Of a stretch of 64,000 nt of DNA, positions 1 to 12,200 are shown piece by piece. A program made the position numbers and the translations under genes. Under the pieces are notes generated by a model. The model was not told the DNA's origin. It ran no database searches and saw nothing but the letters and a program-made list of their open reading frames with translations. Every line of letters begins with the position of its first letter. Position 1 is the stretch's first letter. The stretch is from positions 36,761 through 100,760 of the forward strand of contig JBLIRR010000019.1 of the NCBI GenBank assembly GCA_049472395.1, given 5' to 3'. The DNA comes from JBLIRR01 sp049472395 (GTDB lineage: Bacteria; SZUA-182; DTGQ01; JBLIRR01).

Positions 1-2
1 GC

Positions 3-2525
3 CATTTGACAGGTGCACTGGGAGTTACCCTCATCCTTGCTGAGGAGGGCATTTCACATACCTGCTTCAGGGGTATAGATATCTATAAAAATGATATACC
101 TCTGCGCTCCGAAGTCTGCGATATATGTACGAATCATTGTAAAATCACTGTCGCTGATATAAAAGGGGAGAGGGTCACGTATGGATTTCTCTGTGGCAGG
201 GATTATGATACAAAGAAACATATCAATAAAAATAAAGCTGGTTTTGATCTGATAAGTGAGAGAAAAAAGGTATCTTCATTCAAATTGACAAAGAGATTTC
301 GAGAAAACGGCACCATTGGAATCCCCACTGCCCTTTATTTGTTTGAGGATTTGCAGTTTTGGCGGTATTTTTTTAATTTACTTTCTCTTAAAACAGTGAC
401 GAGTGAAGAGTATCTTGATTCGGTGAAAGAAGGGAAAAATATCACTGGTGCGGAATTTTGCGCACCCATATCATCAATGCACGGTCATGCGCATTACCTT
501 TTGGGAAAAGCAGATTATATATTTCTGCCATTCTATCTCGAGAATAAGAGAAAAGAAAAAGGAGTGAGGAGACATTACTGTTATTATACCCAATTTATCC
601 CTACTCTCGTATCTGCCATTGGGAATGGAGATAAGGGCACGTTCCTTATGCCGATTGTGAAGTATCTATACGTGAGCTATCATACCAAATTTCAGCTTTA
701 TAAAATGTTGAAATCTATTACGACAACTACTATCAGTTTCTTTGAGGTTTCCACAGCCTATGAAAAAGCATTTGAATTCAAGAATCAATGCATACAACGA
801 TTACAAACTCTCTATCAAAGTCAACTGAAAAAGAGTAATGATATAAGTGTCATGTTTATTGGCAGGCCCTATACAATACTCTGTCCTTCTTTGAATAATG
901 GGATACCAGATATTTTTTCTTCGCTGGGAGTCAAGACCTTTTATCAGGATATGCTCTCCTATTCGGAAGAGGACGTCGCCTCAATCAAGTCCCTTCTTGA
1001 TCAATTCCACTGGAACTATGCTTCAAAAATACTAGAGGCCACAGAGATCGTTGCAAAGACCCATAGTGTGTATCCCGTTCTCATAACGTCTTTCAAATGT
1101 TCCCCGGATTCATTTGTCATAGATCATTTCAAAAAAATTATGGAATCACATGAAAAGCCCTACCTTATACTTCAACTGGATCAATATGATTCAAGGGTAG
1201 GGTATGAGACAAGAATTGAAGCAGCTATTAGGGCATTTAGAAACCATGCCACATCAAAAAGGATAAGAAGGCCTGTGACGTATCACTCGATAAATTTCTC
1301 ATTCAAGGGGGAATTAACGGCAAAAACAATAGTCTTGCCGAACTGGGATAATATAACCTGCAACTTCCTTGTTGCGAATTTAAGGCGGGAAGGATTTGAT
1401 GCACGGCTACTTGAAGAGAACTCGGTTACGATTCAAAAAAGTCTCAGATATAATCAGGGTCAATGCATTCCCCTTAGTATCATTGCGCAGGAATATATCG
1501 AGTGCATAGAGAAAAACAATCTTGATCCGGCGAAAACAGTCCTGTGGATCGGCCATTCAAATATTTCCTGCAATATTAAACTCTATCCTCATTATATAAA
1601 GAGTTTTTTAATCTCCTTTGGGAAGGGTATGGAAAATGCGGGAGTGTATACCGGGCCCATATCGTTTTTAGATATTTCTGTGACCGCTGCTATCAACGCC
1701 TATTTTGCGTTTATGTTCGGAGGATTGGTGCGAAAGCTCGGGTGCAAAAAAAGGCCCTATGAGAATGAAAAAGGAATCACCGATAGCGTTATTAAAAAAA
1801 GTATTGATATTTTGTCGCAGGGCTTTCTCGGAAATCGATCAAAAGAGGATGTCCTTGCTGAAGTGATATCATATTTCGAAAAGATTGTGACCACGGAAGA
1901 GAAACGGCCCAAGGTAGCTATTTTCGGGGACATATATGTTCGAGACAATGAGGTCATTAATCAAGATCTTATACATTTTATTGAAGACAATGGCGGGGAG
2001 GTGATCACCACGCCCTATAACAACTATGCAAAAATGATTGCCCGTTTGTATTTCAGAAAATGGTTTACCGAAGGCAAATATCTTGAGGTTATTATATCAA
2101 AGACCTTGCTCGCAACAGTCATGAGAATGGAAAAAGCATACTATAAATATTTTGAAAAAGTTTTACATGAACCAGATTTCAAATTCGATCAATCACCAGA
2201 GACGATACTATCAAAATATAATATTATTTTGGAACATACGGGTGAATCAATGGATAATATATTGAAAATATTCTATATAAAACAGCACTATCCGGATATA
2301 TCATTGTTTGTGCAAACAAGCCCCTCATTTTGCTGCCCCTCTCTTATTACTGAGGCAATGTCACAAGAAATAGAAAAAATTACAGGTATCCCGGTAGTGA
2401 CTATAACCTATGATGGTACAGGTGGAAATAAAAATAATACGATCATTCCCTATCTCAAGTATCCACGAAATATCGACTCCCTGGTCTCGCCTTCTGATAA
2501 TTATCTATGCCCCATAAAAGCATAG
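3..2525 (+). CDS. CoA-dehydratase activase-related protein, 5' end outside window
   Basis: This is the C-terminal 840 residues of a large protein of the BcrA/BadF/HgdC activase family, which supply ATP-driven electrons to 2-hydroxyacyl-CoA or benzoyl-CoA type dehydratases and reductases. The frame is already open at base 3 and starts with HLTGALG, which resembles the end of the ASKHA ATPase domain, so the true start lies left of the window. A cysteine cluster follows (CDICTNHC, about residues 38-45), then a region typical of the DUF2229 / 2-hydroxyglutaryl-CoA dehydratase D-component-like part, including CSPDSF, a Cys-rich QGQCIP segment and a C-terminal SFCCPSL. In the family the fused proteins are usually about 1,400 residues. 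The substrate cannot be read from sequence. The 3' end is duplicated as a pseudogene near 27.5 kb. Confidence 0.8.
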   Translation, partial: HLTGALGVTLILAEEGISHTCFRGIDIYKNDIPLRSEVCDICTNHCKITVADIKGERVTYGFLCGRDYDTKKHINKNKAGFDLISERKKVSSFKLTKRFRENGTIGIPTALYLFEDLQFWRYFFNLLSLKTVTSEEYLDSVKEGKNITGAEFCAPISSMHGHAHYLLGKADYIFLPFYLENKRKEKGVRRHYCYYTQFIPTLVSAIGNGDKGTFLMPIVKYLYVSYHTKFQLYKMLKSITTTTISFFEVSTAYEKAFEFKNQCIQRLQTLYQSQLKKSNDISVMFIGRPYTILCPSLNNGIPDIFSSLGVKTFYQDMLSYSEEDVASIKSLLDQFHWNYASKILEATEIVAKTHSVYPVLITSFKCSPDSFVIDHFKKIMESHEKPYLILQLDQYDSRVGYETRIEAAIRAFRNHATSKRIRRPVTYHSINFSFKGELTAKTIVLPNWDNITCNFLVANLRREGFDARLLEENSVTIQKSLRYNQGQCIPLSIIAQEYIECIEKNNLDPAKTVLWIGHSNISCNIKLYPHYIKSFLISFGKGMENAGVYTGPISFLDISVTAAINAYFAFMFGGLVRKLGCKKRPYENEKGITDSVIKKSIDILSQGFLGNRSKEDVLAEVISYFEKIVTTEEKRPKVAIFGDIYVRDNEVINQDLIHFIEDNGGEVITTPYNNYAKMIARLYFRKWFTEGKYLEVIISKTLLATVMRMEKAYYKYFEKVLHEPDFKFDQSPETILSKYNIILEHTGESMDNILKIFYIKQHYPDISLFVQTSPSFCCPSLITEAMSQEIEKITGIPVVTITYDGTGGNKNNTIIPYLKYPRNIDSLVSPSDNYLCPIKA

Positions 2526-2534
2526 ATACTGTGA

Positions 2535-2610
2535 GTTGTCAAAACTCCATCTGGCTGCACAATGAACTTCAATTGAGGGAATCTTCGAGAATTTATCGAT
2601 GAAAAGTAAA
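2535..2610 (+). repeat. 76-bp dispersed repeat, copy A
   Basis: This non-coding segment lies 9 bases after the stop of the activase-family gene and recurs at 5033-5108 with two mismatches over 76 bases by eye. It begins GTTGTCAAAACTCC and ends GATGAAAAGTAAA. The rest of 2526-2834 holds no gene I can support. The repeat may be a shared downstream element or a scar of recombination, because both copies sit at the edge of a gene or gene fragment. Confidence 0.8.
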
Positions 2611-2834
2611 GTCAATATAATTTATCACCAAAATATGGCGCCAGTGCGCACTATTTTGTGGCATCTTTTTCTATAGTGGGCTTCCATTACATATAAAATC
2701 CATTCAGAATCAATAACTTGTCAATTAGCAATGCTCAATTAGGGATTGGCAAATGTATTGCATCTTTCATGCGTATATTTGAAAAGAGAGCATAAAGAAA
2801 TGAGGATTATATAGGTTAAGGAGGTAAAAAGAAA

Positions 2835-4082
2835 ATGCTATACATAGGCATAGTTTTAATAGTGAGTTCGATATCTTTCATAGGTATTGCAGTATCATTT
2901 GCCAGTTATTATACTCATCATAATAAGGTGATTAAACGATTTGAGAGGAAAGGAAATAAGATACTGACCTTGTCTATAATAGATGATTTATGTAAAGAAG
3001 AAGATGAGGATTGCCGAAGTGTTATGAAAATTTTTCATTCTGCAATTGTCAATCATACATCCGTTGATAATATTCGCTATTATACAAAATACCCATATTC
3101 AATCTTTAGTTCTTTTATAGATCATGATGGGCATCGAAGGGCCCTTATTGCTAAAAGAATCGGCGAGCTTGTTCAGAAGGATAAATTGCTTGATGATGAG
3201 GTGGTTCTCGCGGTCAGTGTCCTCAAGCAGCTGACCAATTCTAGTCGAGAATATTCTTACACTCAGCTTATTGCCTGGAATAGCTTATCAAAAATAGATT
3301 GTTATAAAAAACCTTTATTCGACATACATATTAAAAAGAAAGAGCTTCTCAAGAGTTTGGCAAGAAAAGGGGCCGGAAGTATTGGAGCCCAAAAATTTGT
3401 GTTTAATGCGCTCGAAAAAAAAGAGATGCATGCCGATAGCTTAGAGAAAGATATAAAGGATTTTATTCATTATATTTTTAACATCGATAATTTCACGGTA
3501 AAGGCTCTTCTCTATTATAATATTCAAAGGTCATCCTTACTTAGGAAAGAAAAAAAGGAGCAGCTTTTAGAGGGGATAAAGATCCCAAAGCGCCTAGATA
3601 ATTTTATAAAGGACTTTGATTATTTTTCGTATGGATTTAAAAGAGAAGAACTTATTATAGGATTAAAAAATATGGGGATCTGCGCTCCTCCTTATGTTAA
3701 GCATACGTCAGAGGGAAGAATTGCAGCTGTCTTAATCGAAGAATGTTTAATGGAAGTATGTATGCCCATTGCTATCTATTCTTATGATGACAGCAGAGTG
3801 AAAGACAAAGCTATTTACGAAAGTATCTCATTATTCGAAAGAGATGATCCACGAGTAAAAAATATGATTGGAGAACAATTTAAGGAAAATTTATTTCTGG
3901 AGGGAGAACTGTCTTTTAAAAAGAGAAAAGAGTATGAAAATGAAAAAAGCTATAAAAATAATGATCAGATTAGAGAAGGTCTTGCCTGTCTTGAAGGTGA
4001 GCTAAAAAAAATGGCCAATCTAATGAGTAATCCAAAGAAAAAAGCCCGCCAGAAAGTATGGAGTTTCATAGGAAATAGATAA
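2835..4082 (+). CDS. membrane-anchored protein of unknown function
   Basis: The product has 415 residues. One hydrophobic segment (residues 3-25) is followed by a long, charged, mostly helical cytoplasmic or periplasmic part rich in Lys, Glu and Ile. A strong Shine-Dalgarno (AAGGAGG, nine bases upstream) supports the start. No catalytic motif, cysteine cluster or repeat was found, and I do not recognise the family. The helical, weakly repetitive middle (residues 60-330) could be a HEAT-like scaffold, but that is a guess from composition. It is followed after 220 bases by a HAMP protein on the same strand; the gap argues against tight co-translation. Confidence 0.7.
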   Translation: MLYIGIVLIVSSISFIGIAVSFASYYTHHNKVIKRFERKGNKILTLSIIDDLCKEEDEDCRSVMKIFHSAIVNHTSVDNIRYYTKYPYSIFSSFIDHDGHRRALIAKRIGELVQKDKLLDDEVVLAVSVLKQLTNSSREYSYTQLIAWNSLSKIDCYKKPLFDIHIKKKELLKSLARKGAGSIGAQKFVFNALEKKEMHADSLEKDIKDFIHYIFNIDNFTVKALLYYNIQRSSLLRKEKKEQLLEGIKIPKRLDNFIKDFDYFSYGFKREELIIGLKNMGICAPPYVKHTSEGRIAAVLIEECLMEVCMPIAIYSYDDSRVKDKAIYESISLFERDDPRVKNMIGEQFKENLFLEGELSFKKRKEYENEKSYKNNDQIREGLACLEGELKKMANLMSNPKKKARQKVWSFIGNR

Positions 4083-4302
4083 TAATGTTGATTCATCGTT
4101 TTTCGACTACTAATTTCAAGTTAGATTTTACAACAGAATGAATAGGAAATGAGTCAACTTCTGTATATTATAGGTAAGTATTCTGTTCTTTTTACAAATT
4201 AATATTGAATATTATTAATAAATTACCGAGATATTATATATAATTACTAATTATTTAATGATACATTTTATCACTATACATTTAATCTAAAAGGAGCTGT
4301 TT

Positions 4303-4800
4303 ATGAAAAGAAGAAGAAGAAGAGTCCATATTATCGTTATTCCAAAAATACAATTGCGCGTGTTTTCCCTTATTCTTGCGACAACAATTATACCAATTGG
4401 ATTATTATATTTCGTGCACAAATTTTTTGTACACTTTTATGTACAAGAATTCATGTTAGGGAATCCAGAGTTTGTGCAGTTAGTTGAAATAATCGATGGT
4501 ATACATTTACAGACGTTTTTGGCCATAATCGCTATTATGTTGGCTCTAGGCTATTTACAAACTTTATTTTTGCACAAAATTATCGGACCATTATATCGTA
4601 TTGAAACGGATTTAAAGGAGATGCTCAAGAACAATGATTTTTCAAGAAAAATTCGAATACGCCCCGATGATCTGATCCATTCATTTAACGACACTCTTAA
4701 TTTGCTACTTGAAAGACTTAACAAGGCATCTATACCACCTGATAAAGAGGATGTATTGAAAGAAAAAAATATACATGATGAACAATTGATTTATAAATAA
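4303..4800 (+). CDS. stand-alone HAMP-domain membrane protein
   Basis: The protein has 165 residues. A basic N-terminus (KRRRRRVH) is followed by a transmembrane helix at about 20-42, a short extracytoplasmic loop of about 30 residues, a second helix at about 72-92, and a HAMP-like linker with the IIGPLYRIETDLKEM and LNLLLERLN helices. Nothing follows the HAMP: no kinase, cyclase or methyl-accepting domain. A good ribosome binding site (AAAGGAGC) precedes the ATG. Single HAMP proteins of this size exist as orphan signalling or assembly components, so it may pass a signal to a partner encoded elsewhere. It could also be a kinase that lost its output domain, but the tail ends cleanly and the downstream bases show no remnant. 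Confidence 0.7.
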   Translation: MKRRRRRVHIIVIPKIQLRVFSLILATTIIPIGLLYFVHKFFVHFYVQEFMLGNPEFVQLVEIIDGIHLQTFLAIIAIMLALGYLQTLFLHKIIGPLYRIETDLKEMLKNNDFSRKIRIRPDDLIHSFNDTLNLLLERLNKASIPPDKEDVLKEKNIHDEQLIYK

Positions 4801-4816
4801 TACCTCTTTACTAATT

Positions 4817-5033
4817 TTAGGATGTTACTATGGCGTCAAATCCGCCAACTTTATCTTTCAATTGGCCTCGAACCTTAACGCTTTTATCAAACATCTCTTT
4901 CACAGATGCAGCCATGGAGCCAAAATATACAGGTGAGCTTACAATAATCGCATCTGCATTGACAAGATCATCATTGGTAGTCTCCTGAACACTTTTTACA
5001 ATCACTTCTGTATTCTCTGTTTTCGCTTGTGGG
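4817..5033 (-). pseudogene. flavodoxin / NADPH-dependent FMN reductase fragment
   Basis: The minus strand reads about 70 residues that include ADAIIVSSPVYFGSMAASVK, the FMN-phosphate and isoalloxazine loop region of the WrbA / flavodoxin-like reductase family (usual length 180-200). The N-terminal P-loop and the whole C-terminal half are missing. Upstream, the reading frame runs straight into the 76-bp repeat at 5033, so the break coincides with the repeat boundary. No ribosome binding site is present. This is a gene relic. Confidence 0.75.
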
Positions 5034-5108
5034 TTGTCAAAACTCCATCTGGCTACAAAATGAACTTCAATTGAGGGAATCTTCGAGAATTTATCGATGA
5101 AAAGTAAA
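5033..5108 (+). repeat. 76-bp dispersed repeat, copy B
   Basis: Second copy of the element at 2535-2610, in the same orientation, differing at two positions within GGCTRCAMAATG. It abuts the truncated end of the flavodoxin-like fragment. Confidence 0.8.
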
Positions 5109-5159
5109 AATTATATTAGTGCAAATCTATATAAGTCATTGATATTATTCTAGACGAAC

Positions 5160-5785
5160 ATAAACCGTGCCAAGTAACACGATTAAATTATAAGTTATGC
5201 CTAAAATTGTCACAAAATTATTTTACCGTCAATCTCGGCGGAGAATATGCAGAGCAGCAAAAATCCTTCAGGGAAATGATATTTGTTTTATTTCTTGCCA
5301 TTACCCTTGTCTATATGGTGATGACTGCCCAGTTTGAGTCATTACTCGATCCGTTCATTGTTTTATTTTCTGTACCCCTTGCCTTAATCGGTGTCATTGT
5401 GACCTTGCTTATTACCAGCACTACCTTTAATGTCCAGGCATTTATCGGCTCTATCATGTTGACCGGTATTGTGGTGAATAACGCTATCCTACTGGTGGAT
5501 TATACCAATATCTTAAGAAGGGAACAGGGCTATCACTTGTATGAGGCAATTATTACAGCCGGCAAGAGAAAGCTCCGTCCCATACTGATGACCACCTTAA
5601 CGACAGTGCTTGGGCTCTTACCCCTTGCAATCGGGATCGGCGAGGGTTCCGAGATGCAGGTCCCCTTAGCAAGGACAGTCTGCGGCGGGCTTCTTTCCTC
5701 GACCTTTATCACCCTCATACTTATCCCTGTGCTCTATGCTGTTTTTGAATGCAGGGTAAAAATGAAACCCCCTGTCAAGGCTTAA
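5160..5785 (+). pseudogene. RND efflux pump (AcrB-type) C-terminal fragment
   Basis: An open frame of about 190 residues corresponds only to the last five membrane helices of an AcrB/MexB-type proton-driven efflux transporter. Family features are GIVVNNAILLVDYTNILR (end of the helix 10 region), RLRPILMT-like KLRPILMTTLTTVLGLLPLA, and the final hydrophobic helix ending LIPVLYAVFE. Full family members are about 1,030 residues, so roughly the first 840 are absent. The only start near the frame is TTG at 5207, without a convincing ribosome binding site. Bases 5160-5293 recur at 20.3 kb, showing that the already truncated piece, with about 45 bases of leader, was copied. It is probably not functional. 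Confidence 0.85.
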
Positions 5786-6254
5786 ATTACTATTCATAAT
5801 GCACCTCCTGTGTCCTTCGCATCAAATTTATTTTTATCCCCTTCTATTTCCGTGGGGGGGGGGGAGCTCATACATAAAGAGAAATTACCGCATTACATAG
5901 GATTATTTGAGTTTGTGCATAATGTTAGGCGACGAGGTAAAGCTCTGTTAGCCTCTTTGCTAAATTTGCTTTTAAATTAACAACCTGGAATCTATAAAGA
6001 GCCAAATTTTTATAAAATAATTGTACTTTTCTCAATTTTTATGTTTAGGCCGTCCAGGGTCAGAAAGGCAAATTCCTATGACCCGATAATTTAAGAAGGA
6101 AATATAAATGGAGATCGGATATCGTTTGCGGATTAATCGCGAGCGGAAAAAGTCTATTGAACGTATCATTGTGAAAATGGGAATTCCAAATCCACGATGT
6201 GTCGTTTAATTGACAAGAGAATAAAGGTGGAGTAGTAACTAAAGCACTGCTGGT
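5786..6254. other. intergenic region with poly-G tract and a tiny open frame
   Basis: No convincing gene. It holds an 11-base G run at 5854-5864, unusual for this AT-rich sequence. It also holds a possible 33-residue frame at 6109-6210 on the plus strand, preceded by AAGAAGGAAATATA and starting MEIGYRLRINRERKKS. That frame is basic, has no recognisable family and may be a fragment. The 50-base element shared with 61.65 kb lies at 6021-6070. Confidence 0.5.
6021..6070 (+). repeat. dispersed element 3' of a MopE/FN3 gene, copy 1
   Basis: About 50 bases, with ATTTTTATGTTTA and then TCCAGGGTCAGAAAG, match 61651-61700 at roughly 42 of 50 positions by eye. Both copies lie downstream of minus-strand genes for large MopE/FN3 surface proteins (about 185 and 50 bases past the stop). 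This suggests a shared 3' flank or a mobile short repeat. Confidence 0.65.
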
Positions 6255-9200
6255 TTAATGATTCAATGCGTTAAAAAAGCAGTTTCCCTTTTCATCGCTC
6301 GAACTATCATTAAGCAGTGGAGTTGGTGGCAAATTATTATCAGGGGTATCAATAAGATCATCTTCTATCGAACCTGATTGATTACTCTCTTCGCCTGAAT
6401 TATCTTCTTCTTGATTAGAATCTGTCTGCGCCAGATTTTGAGATTCGATACCCACTGCAAATATAGACATATGATCAAGCAATAATCCAAAGGTATAAGA
6501 AGTAAGCCCGGTTTCAGGTATACCGATCTGCCTGCTCAGAATAGCCCCTCCTTTTTTGATCATTTTCTCAAATCTTATACCTTCAATACCGGCAAGAGAG
6601 ATGTTTCCATCCGGCTCAATATAATAGATGGACGGATCTGAGGTGCTGTCAGGCATTGTAATGTCAATTCGGACAAAGATAGCTTGTTCTTCTCCAAAGA
6701 TCAATTTGTGAGATGAGCTACCCATTGAAAATAGAATAGCATTAGATCCTAACTCTTCGACAAGTTCCGGCGTAACAGGGATTTGGCGAGGCGGATCAAC
6801 GATCCCCGTATAAGGCACATTATCTAAACCATCAGCGGCATATAGGATTGCTGTGCCAGGATCAATGTCAACTTTTATTTTAGCTTTATTGACGATGACA
6901 GGATTGTCTGATTCAAACCCAGGGGTGGTAAGGGTTACATGCACTGGCACTATTCCATTATCAGGCATATTTATGCTTCTGGTTGTGGTTGCAGTTCCTG
7001 TGACATTATTAAGATCTAAAATATTAGAAATCTCAAATTGAGCGCTGCTTATACTGTTAAAACCATGGGGTGTATGGACCTGAATATAGTAAAAGCCCTC
7101 TGTTAGATTAGAGAGATCAACTGGAGCAAGAATAGTAGTATCATTCGTGGGCGATCCTATATCCTTGGAGTAAACAACCTCTTGATCAATTGTAACAAAG
7201 GTGATAGCTGTTGCGCCGGTAAAATTCTTTCCTTCAAGCTCTATATTAATAATTTGTGGGAATGAAACATCGGGTGTTATCTTATTTACTTCAGGAACAG
7301 AATGAGAAGGATCAGTGATTGTGTATAGTTGTTCGCTTAATTCAGAGGTGCCGTTGATATTAATGACTCTCAGGTTATAAGCTCCGGTAGGTGCCCCGAT
7401 AGGTACATCTACTATGATTTTTGTTTCATTGGCCGATGTACTAATTATCTCAAAGGTTAGCATAAACAAATCAGTTGAGCTTATAAATAAAATTTTATTA
7501 TTCTTACCGATTATAAAATTTTCACCTGAAATTACAAGCTCTCGTTCTCTGCTATTGTCCCCTGTTCTGCCTCCTTCTGCTAATTCGACAGTGAGAATTT
7601 GTGGGAGAATATTTGATGTCATTAAAGTTGCTATATTACTTATATTGGAGAAATTTCCTGCCTCGTCTATTGATTTAACTCCGAAATAGTATCTCGTATC
7701 AGGTAAAAGTCCTCTTGTTAGAAAAGCTTCAGTATACCCCGCCGGACCAGGAATCTTATCGCAAAATAAATTAATAGCATTATTTAAATTTTCTTCTTTA
7801 ATATCTTGTTCAGAATACCAGATTTGATAACCCTTAAGCCCATTCTCCACAACCTGCCATGATAACTCGATTGCAGTTGAGGGTGGAGCCCCATATTCAG
7901 CATTAAGAGTTGTAATACCTTCAGGGGGAGTCAGATCCAGTGTCCAATTATACTTTGTTGCATTATCGATCGTTTCGCCGATGAAACCCTCACTGACAGG
8001 CCCGTCCTGCCAGATATCGTTATAGGGAGAATAAGCATTGACATAAAGAATATTTTGCCCTTCTATTAGCATATCCTTGGTTAAATCTATTGTTTCCTCA
8101 ATCGATTGTAAATTCCAGATTGTAGCATTGTTAATAGTGTATTTATATTTATCAATGTTAACTCCATTTACAGAAATAGTGGCATAAATTTTATTTGTAA
8201 TGCTTTCAGGAAGATTATCCAAAACAGCAGTGGGAATAGTTGTATCTATTGCCCAGATTATTGTGGTAGATTCAGCCTCTTCCTGCCAATTGCCTGCTGT
8301 ATCTAATCCGATAACATCAATTGAGTGAGCCCCTTCGGCTAGATCGGTTTCCCGAATTGGCTTCGCCGCTGAAAATGCAGCGCTCCAATTATTATCGTCC
8401 AATTTATATTTATAATACTGAACATCTGTCCCAGCAACCTTTATATTTATCTCGGTGCTGCCAACCCTTCCTTCCGGATAATGAGAAACTAGAGCTACCG
8501 GTGGTGTCCTATCGATCTTCCAACTTATTACTGTGGCATTTTCCTCTTTTTGCCAGTTACCGGCGCTGTCTTTTCCAAGAATATATAATGTATGATCACC
8601 TTCACTTGTTAATGTAAAAGCAAAACTATCCTTCACATCTATTTCATCACTCCAATCCTGATAATCTACTTTACTTCTATAGGAAATAACATCGATTCCG
8701 CCTATGGATACAGAGTATTGAGTGGTATTAATAATGCCGCCGGGAGTATTCATGATAACGGCAACCGGCGGTTCGTCATCAATAAGCTCCACTTCATCTA
8801 TTTCACCGTCACAGTCATTGTCCAGGCCATCATACTCTTCCAAAGAAGGGAGGATTTCTCCGGTACAGGTTTCCCACATACCGGCATTACAGATTTGAGT
8901 GCCTCCTTTACATATGCCCACTCCTTCGGTCTTGAACGGGCCTGTATAGCACGACTGACTTAGGTTTTCATCTTTTTGTCCATTACAGTTATCATCTATG
9001 TTATTGCATAGTTCTATAGCACCCGGATAAATAGAGCTGTTGTTATTATCACAGTCTCCGTCGCTCACAAAGTACCCATCTCCGTCGTCATCAGTTTCAC
9101 TTACTGATGTGGCCTGAGTCTCATTCGAATATCCCGAATTTCCTGAAGCATTATATGCCCTCACCCTATAGAAATAAGTAATACCGGGATTTAGTCCCAT

Positions 9201-12200
9201 ATCGATATAACTGCTTACATCAGAGCCCATTACAAATAATTGGCTCCAGCTATCACTTTCTCCTGTTTTTCTTTCTATCTTAAAGCCTGTCTCATTATTT
9301 GAATTGTCGGTCCAGCTTACATTGATCTTCTCCGGCTCGCTGGAGGTAGCTATAAGATTGGAAGGAGAAGCGGGAACGGGTTCAAACGGAGTAGCAAAAA
9401 CCAGGCTGGCTGGGAGATTTGTTACTCGTTCATTTTTATAATCAAGAGGATAAATATCGATATAGTAGGTAGTATTGTATGCTAGATTAGAAAGAGGAAT
9501 ACTTCTTTCTTCAGTTATGGTAAATAGATTTTTCAAATTTTGGCTTTCGCCGACTACTACTTCGTACTTCTCATAGCAATTATCTGAATCAGGAATAATG
9601 TTGATTGTAATCTCATTCTTATCAAGGAAGGCATGGTTTTCATTCTGAATTGTTATTTCATCGATCTCCTTGACTTGTATGAAAATTTTCTGAGAAGTCC
9701 CTGCCTCGCCAATGAGATCGCCGGCTTTGGACAGAATTGCATACTCGTAGAATTCACCATATTCAACTGTATCGTCCACAAAGCTATCCACGTTTATGAT
9801 ATCGAGTGTTTCATATATGCCTGCACTGTTTTTCCGAGTGACAATATATTTGTCAATACCTTCTATAGTATTAAACTGGACCTTTACAGAAGGAGTATCG
9901 GTATCATTATTTATCAAATTGAGAGACGTCACATCAGGAGAAACAATCTCTTTTAACTGGATATGAAACTCTTTTGACTCATATTTCATACCATGGTAAT
10001 AGGCCGTCACCTTCCAATCAAAGTCAGTTACTTCGTCTCTAAAGAGATACTGATAGCTCGTATCAAATGTCACTGCAACGCTGCTAAAGTTTTCTTCCCC
10101 GTTTTTCTTCAGATAAAGCTCGTAATTAACAGATTCGCTTAGGTCATTTCCTATGCCCCAGGCAAAATCGACTATTCGTTGATCGACATAGTACCCTGTA
10201 TCGTCTGGGAAGAATTTTGAATAATCAAACTCCACCATCTCCCCTTCGATAACGACAGCATGGGAAAGCTCCATAGAATCCTGACCAGCCTCGATCTTGA
10301 AGGTATATTCACCGATATACCCCTCGACGATAACTATTTTGTTTGTTTCACCATCTGTCTTAAAATACTCTTGCCATTCGGAGCTTCCTGCCTTCTTTTT
10401 GCAAACTGTATAGCCTGTATGGCTATTTGTGCCGTTGGCACTCCAAGTAAAGATCAATTTTTCGCCGAGCTGGGCAGTGGATTTATTCACTGAAAATGAG
10501 GTAAATTCAAGAGGCTCGATAATATCGAATGTCACTGTATCGTAGTTGATGTTACCTTCATAATCGTAAGCGATTATCTTGAACGTTATCTCACCGGTTA
10601 TTCCCTCGCTGAGAGTATACATATCATTGGTTATTGAGACATCTGTGATTGTATCAATCAGCGTATTTGCGCCCTCGACAATTTTGTAAATCTCATATTT
10701 GATAAGCTCGTCCCGATTGTCGCTTGCCTGCCAGGAAAGCATAAGTGTTGTGCCGTCCGTAACCTGCGCTCCTGCATTTGTAAAAATCACCTCCGGCTGA
10801 ACAATATCCCCGGAAAGATTCCCCACTGCCAGGAAGTTACCCCATGCGACGGCAACATATTTGTTCTGGTTTATATCGACTTTTTTATAATTTTCAAGGC
10901 TATTAGCAGAACCGAAGGCGATAATGCTCTTTTCCCCTTTAGTGAGATCAAGTTTGGTTACAACGTTTTTACCGCGGTACGGTTCATACCCATATCCAAC
11001 AAAAATCGCCTCGTCGTCGAATGCAGCAAGCTCATTAGATTGGGTCAAACTATCGAACGTCTCAATTGATAAATCCTTTTTAAACAGAATAAAATTCATC
11101 TTCCCGTTATTATACATATTCAAAGCAGCAATAAACGTTGAGCCGAAGGATTTGAATTCTAAAGGGGTATAGCCATCACCGCCATCATATAATGCCTGCT
11201 TTATAGTAAGATCGGAATTTAAAGAATAAATTTTTCCATATCCATACGTTGATGAAAGATAATCATCAACAATATTAAGGCAGGTACCAAAATCTTCGTC
11301 TGAAAAATTGGTGATGCTGCCGAGGGTTGGGAATATCTGTATAAATTTATTCTTGTCCAGACCATAGTTCTTCAGTCTGCCTTCTTCATAATTCCAGGTA
11401 CCGTCATAAGGATGCCCCCCTCCCCATGCAGCGTAAAGATCTTCATTGTTCTTGATAAATTGAATTTGATCTATCTGATTTGGACTTTTTTCAAAATTAT
11501 CAATTGTCAGCCGATAAGACTCCCCGGAATAATTTGCTGTATTATCTGCCATGGCATAGAGGCAGCTTCCATCATGAATGAGAGCGATATATTCTTCAGC
11601 CTTGAATGGAAGAGCGTCGCCGATTCGAAAAATATTGCCAGTCTCCAGATCGAGCATTTTAAGATACGCAGAATAAATGTTGATTGAATTGAAAATCGTA
11701 TTATCGGTAAAAACCACCAATGCCTTGTTGTTGCCGATATACGCAATATCGGAAGCGTTATCAATATATTCGTTCAGACTTGTCCGGGCGATATTTTTAG
11801 AGAATGTACAGCTGCCGGTATCAAATTCAAGTATTTCATTAGGAGTCCAGATAGGCTTTGATTGAAAGGGATTATCAAATATCAGATATACCCGATTTTC
11901 AGTCTTAATTACCCTTGAAAAGTTGATCCAATCCCAATTATCGACAAAATCTACTGTCTGTCCATCAAACGTATATGCAATATGCGCTTTTTCAACGATA
12001 TTTTCCCCTTCAAGGCTGTATACCTTCCCATTTCCGAAGATAAATACTTTGCCGCTCTTGGCAACCAAGGATGTCTTAATTGCTTCATTTGACTCCATGC
12101 CAATGGTAAAAGGCAACTGATATGAATCAGCAATAAGGCTTTCTGTGTCGAATTTCACCAATTTTAACTCCCATGGGTTAATAAAGTAAATCAGGGTTCC

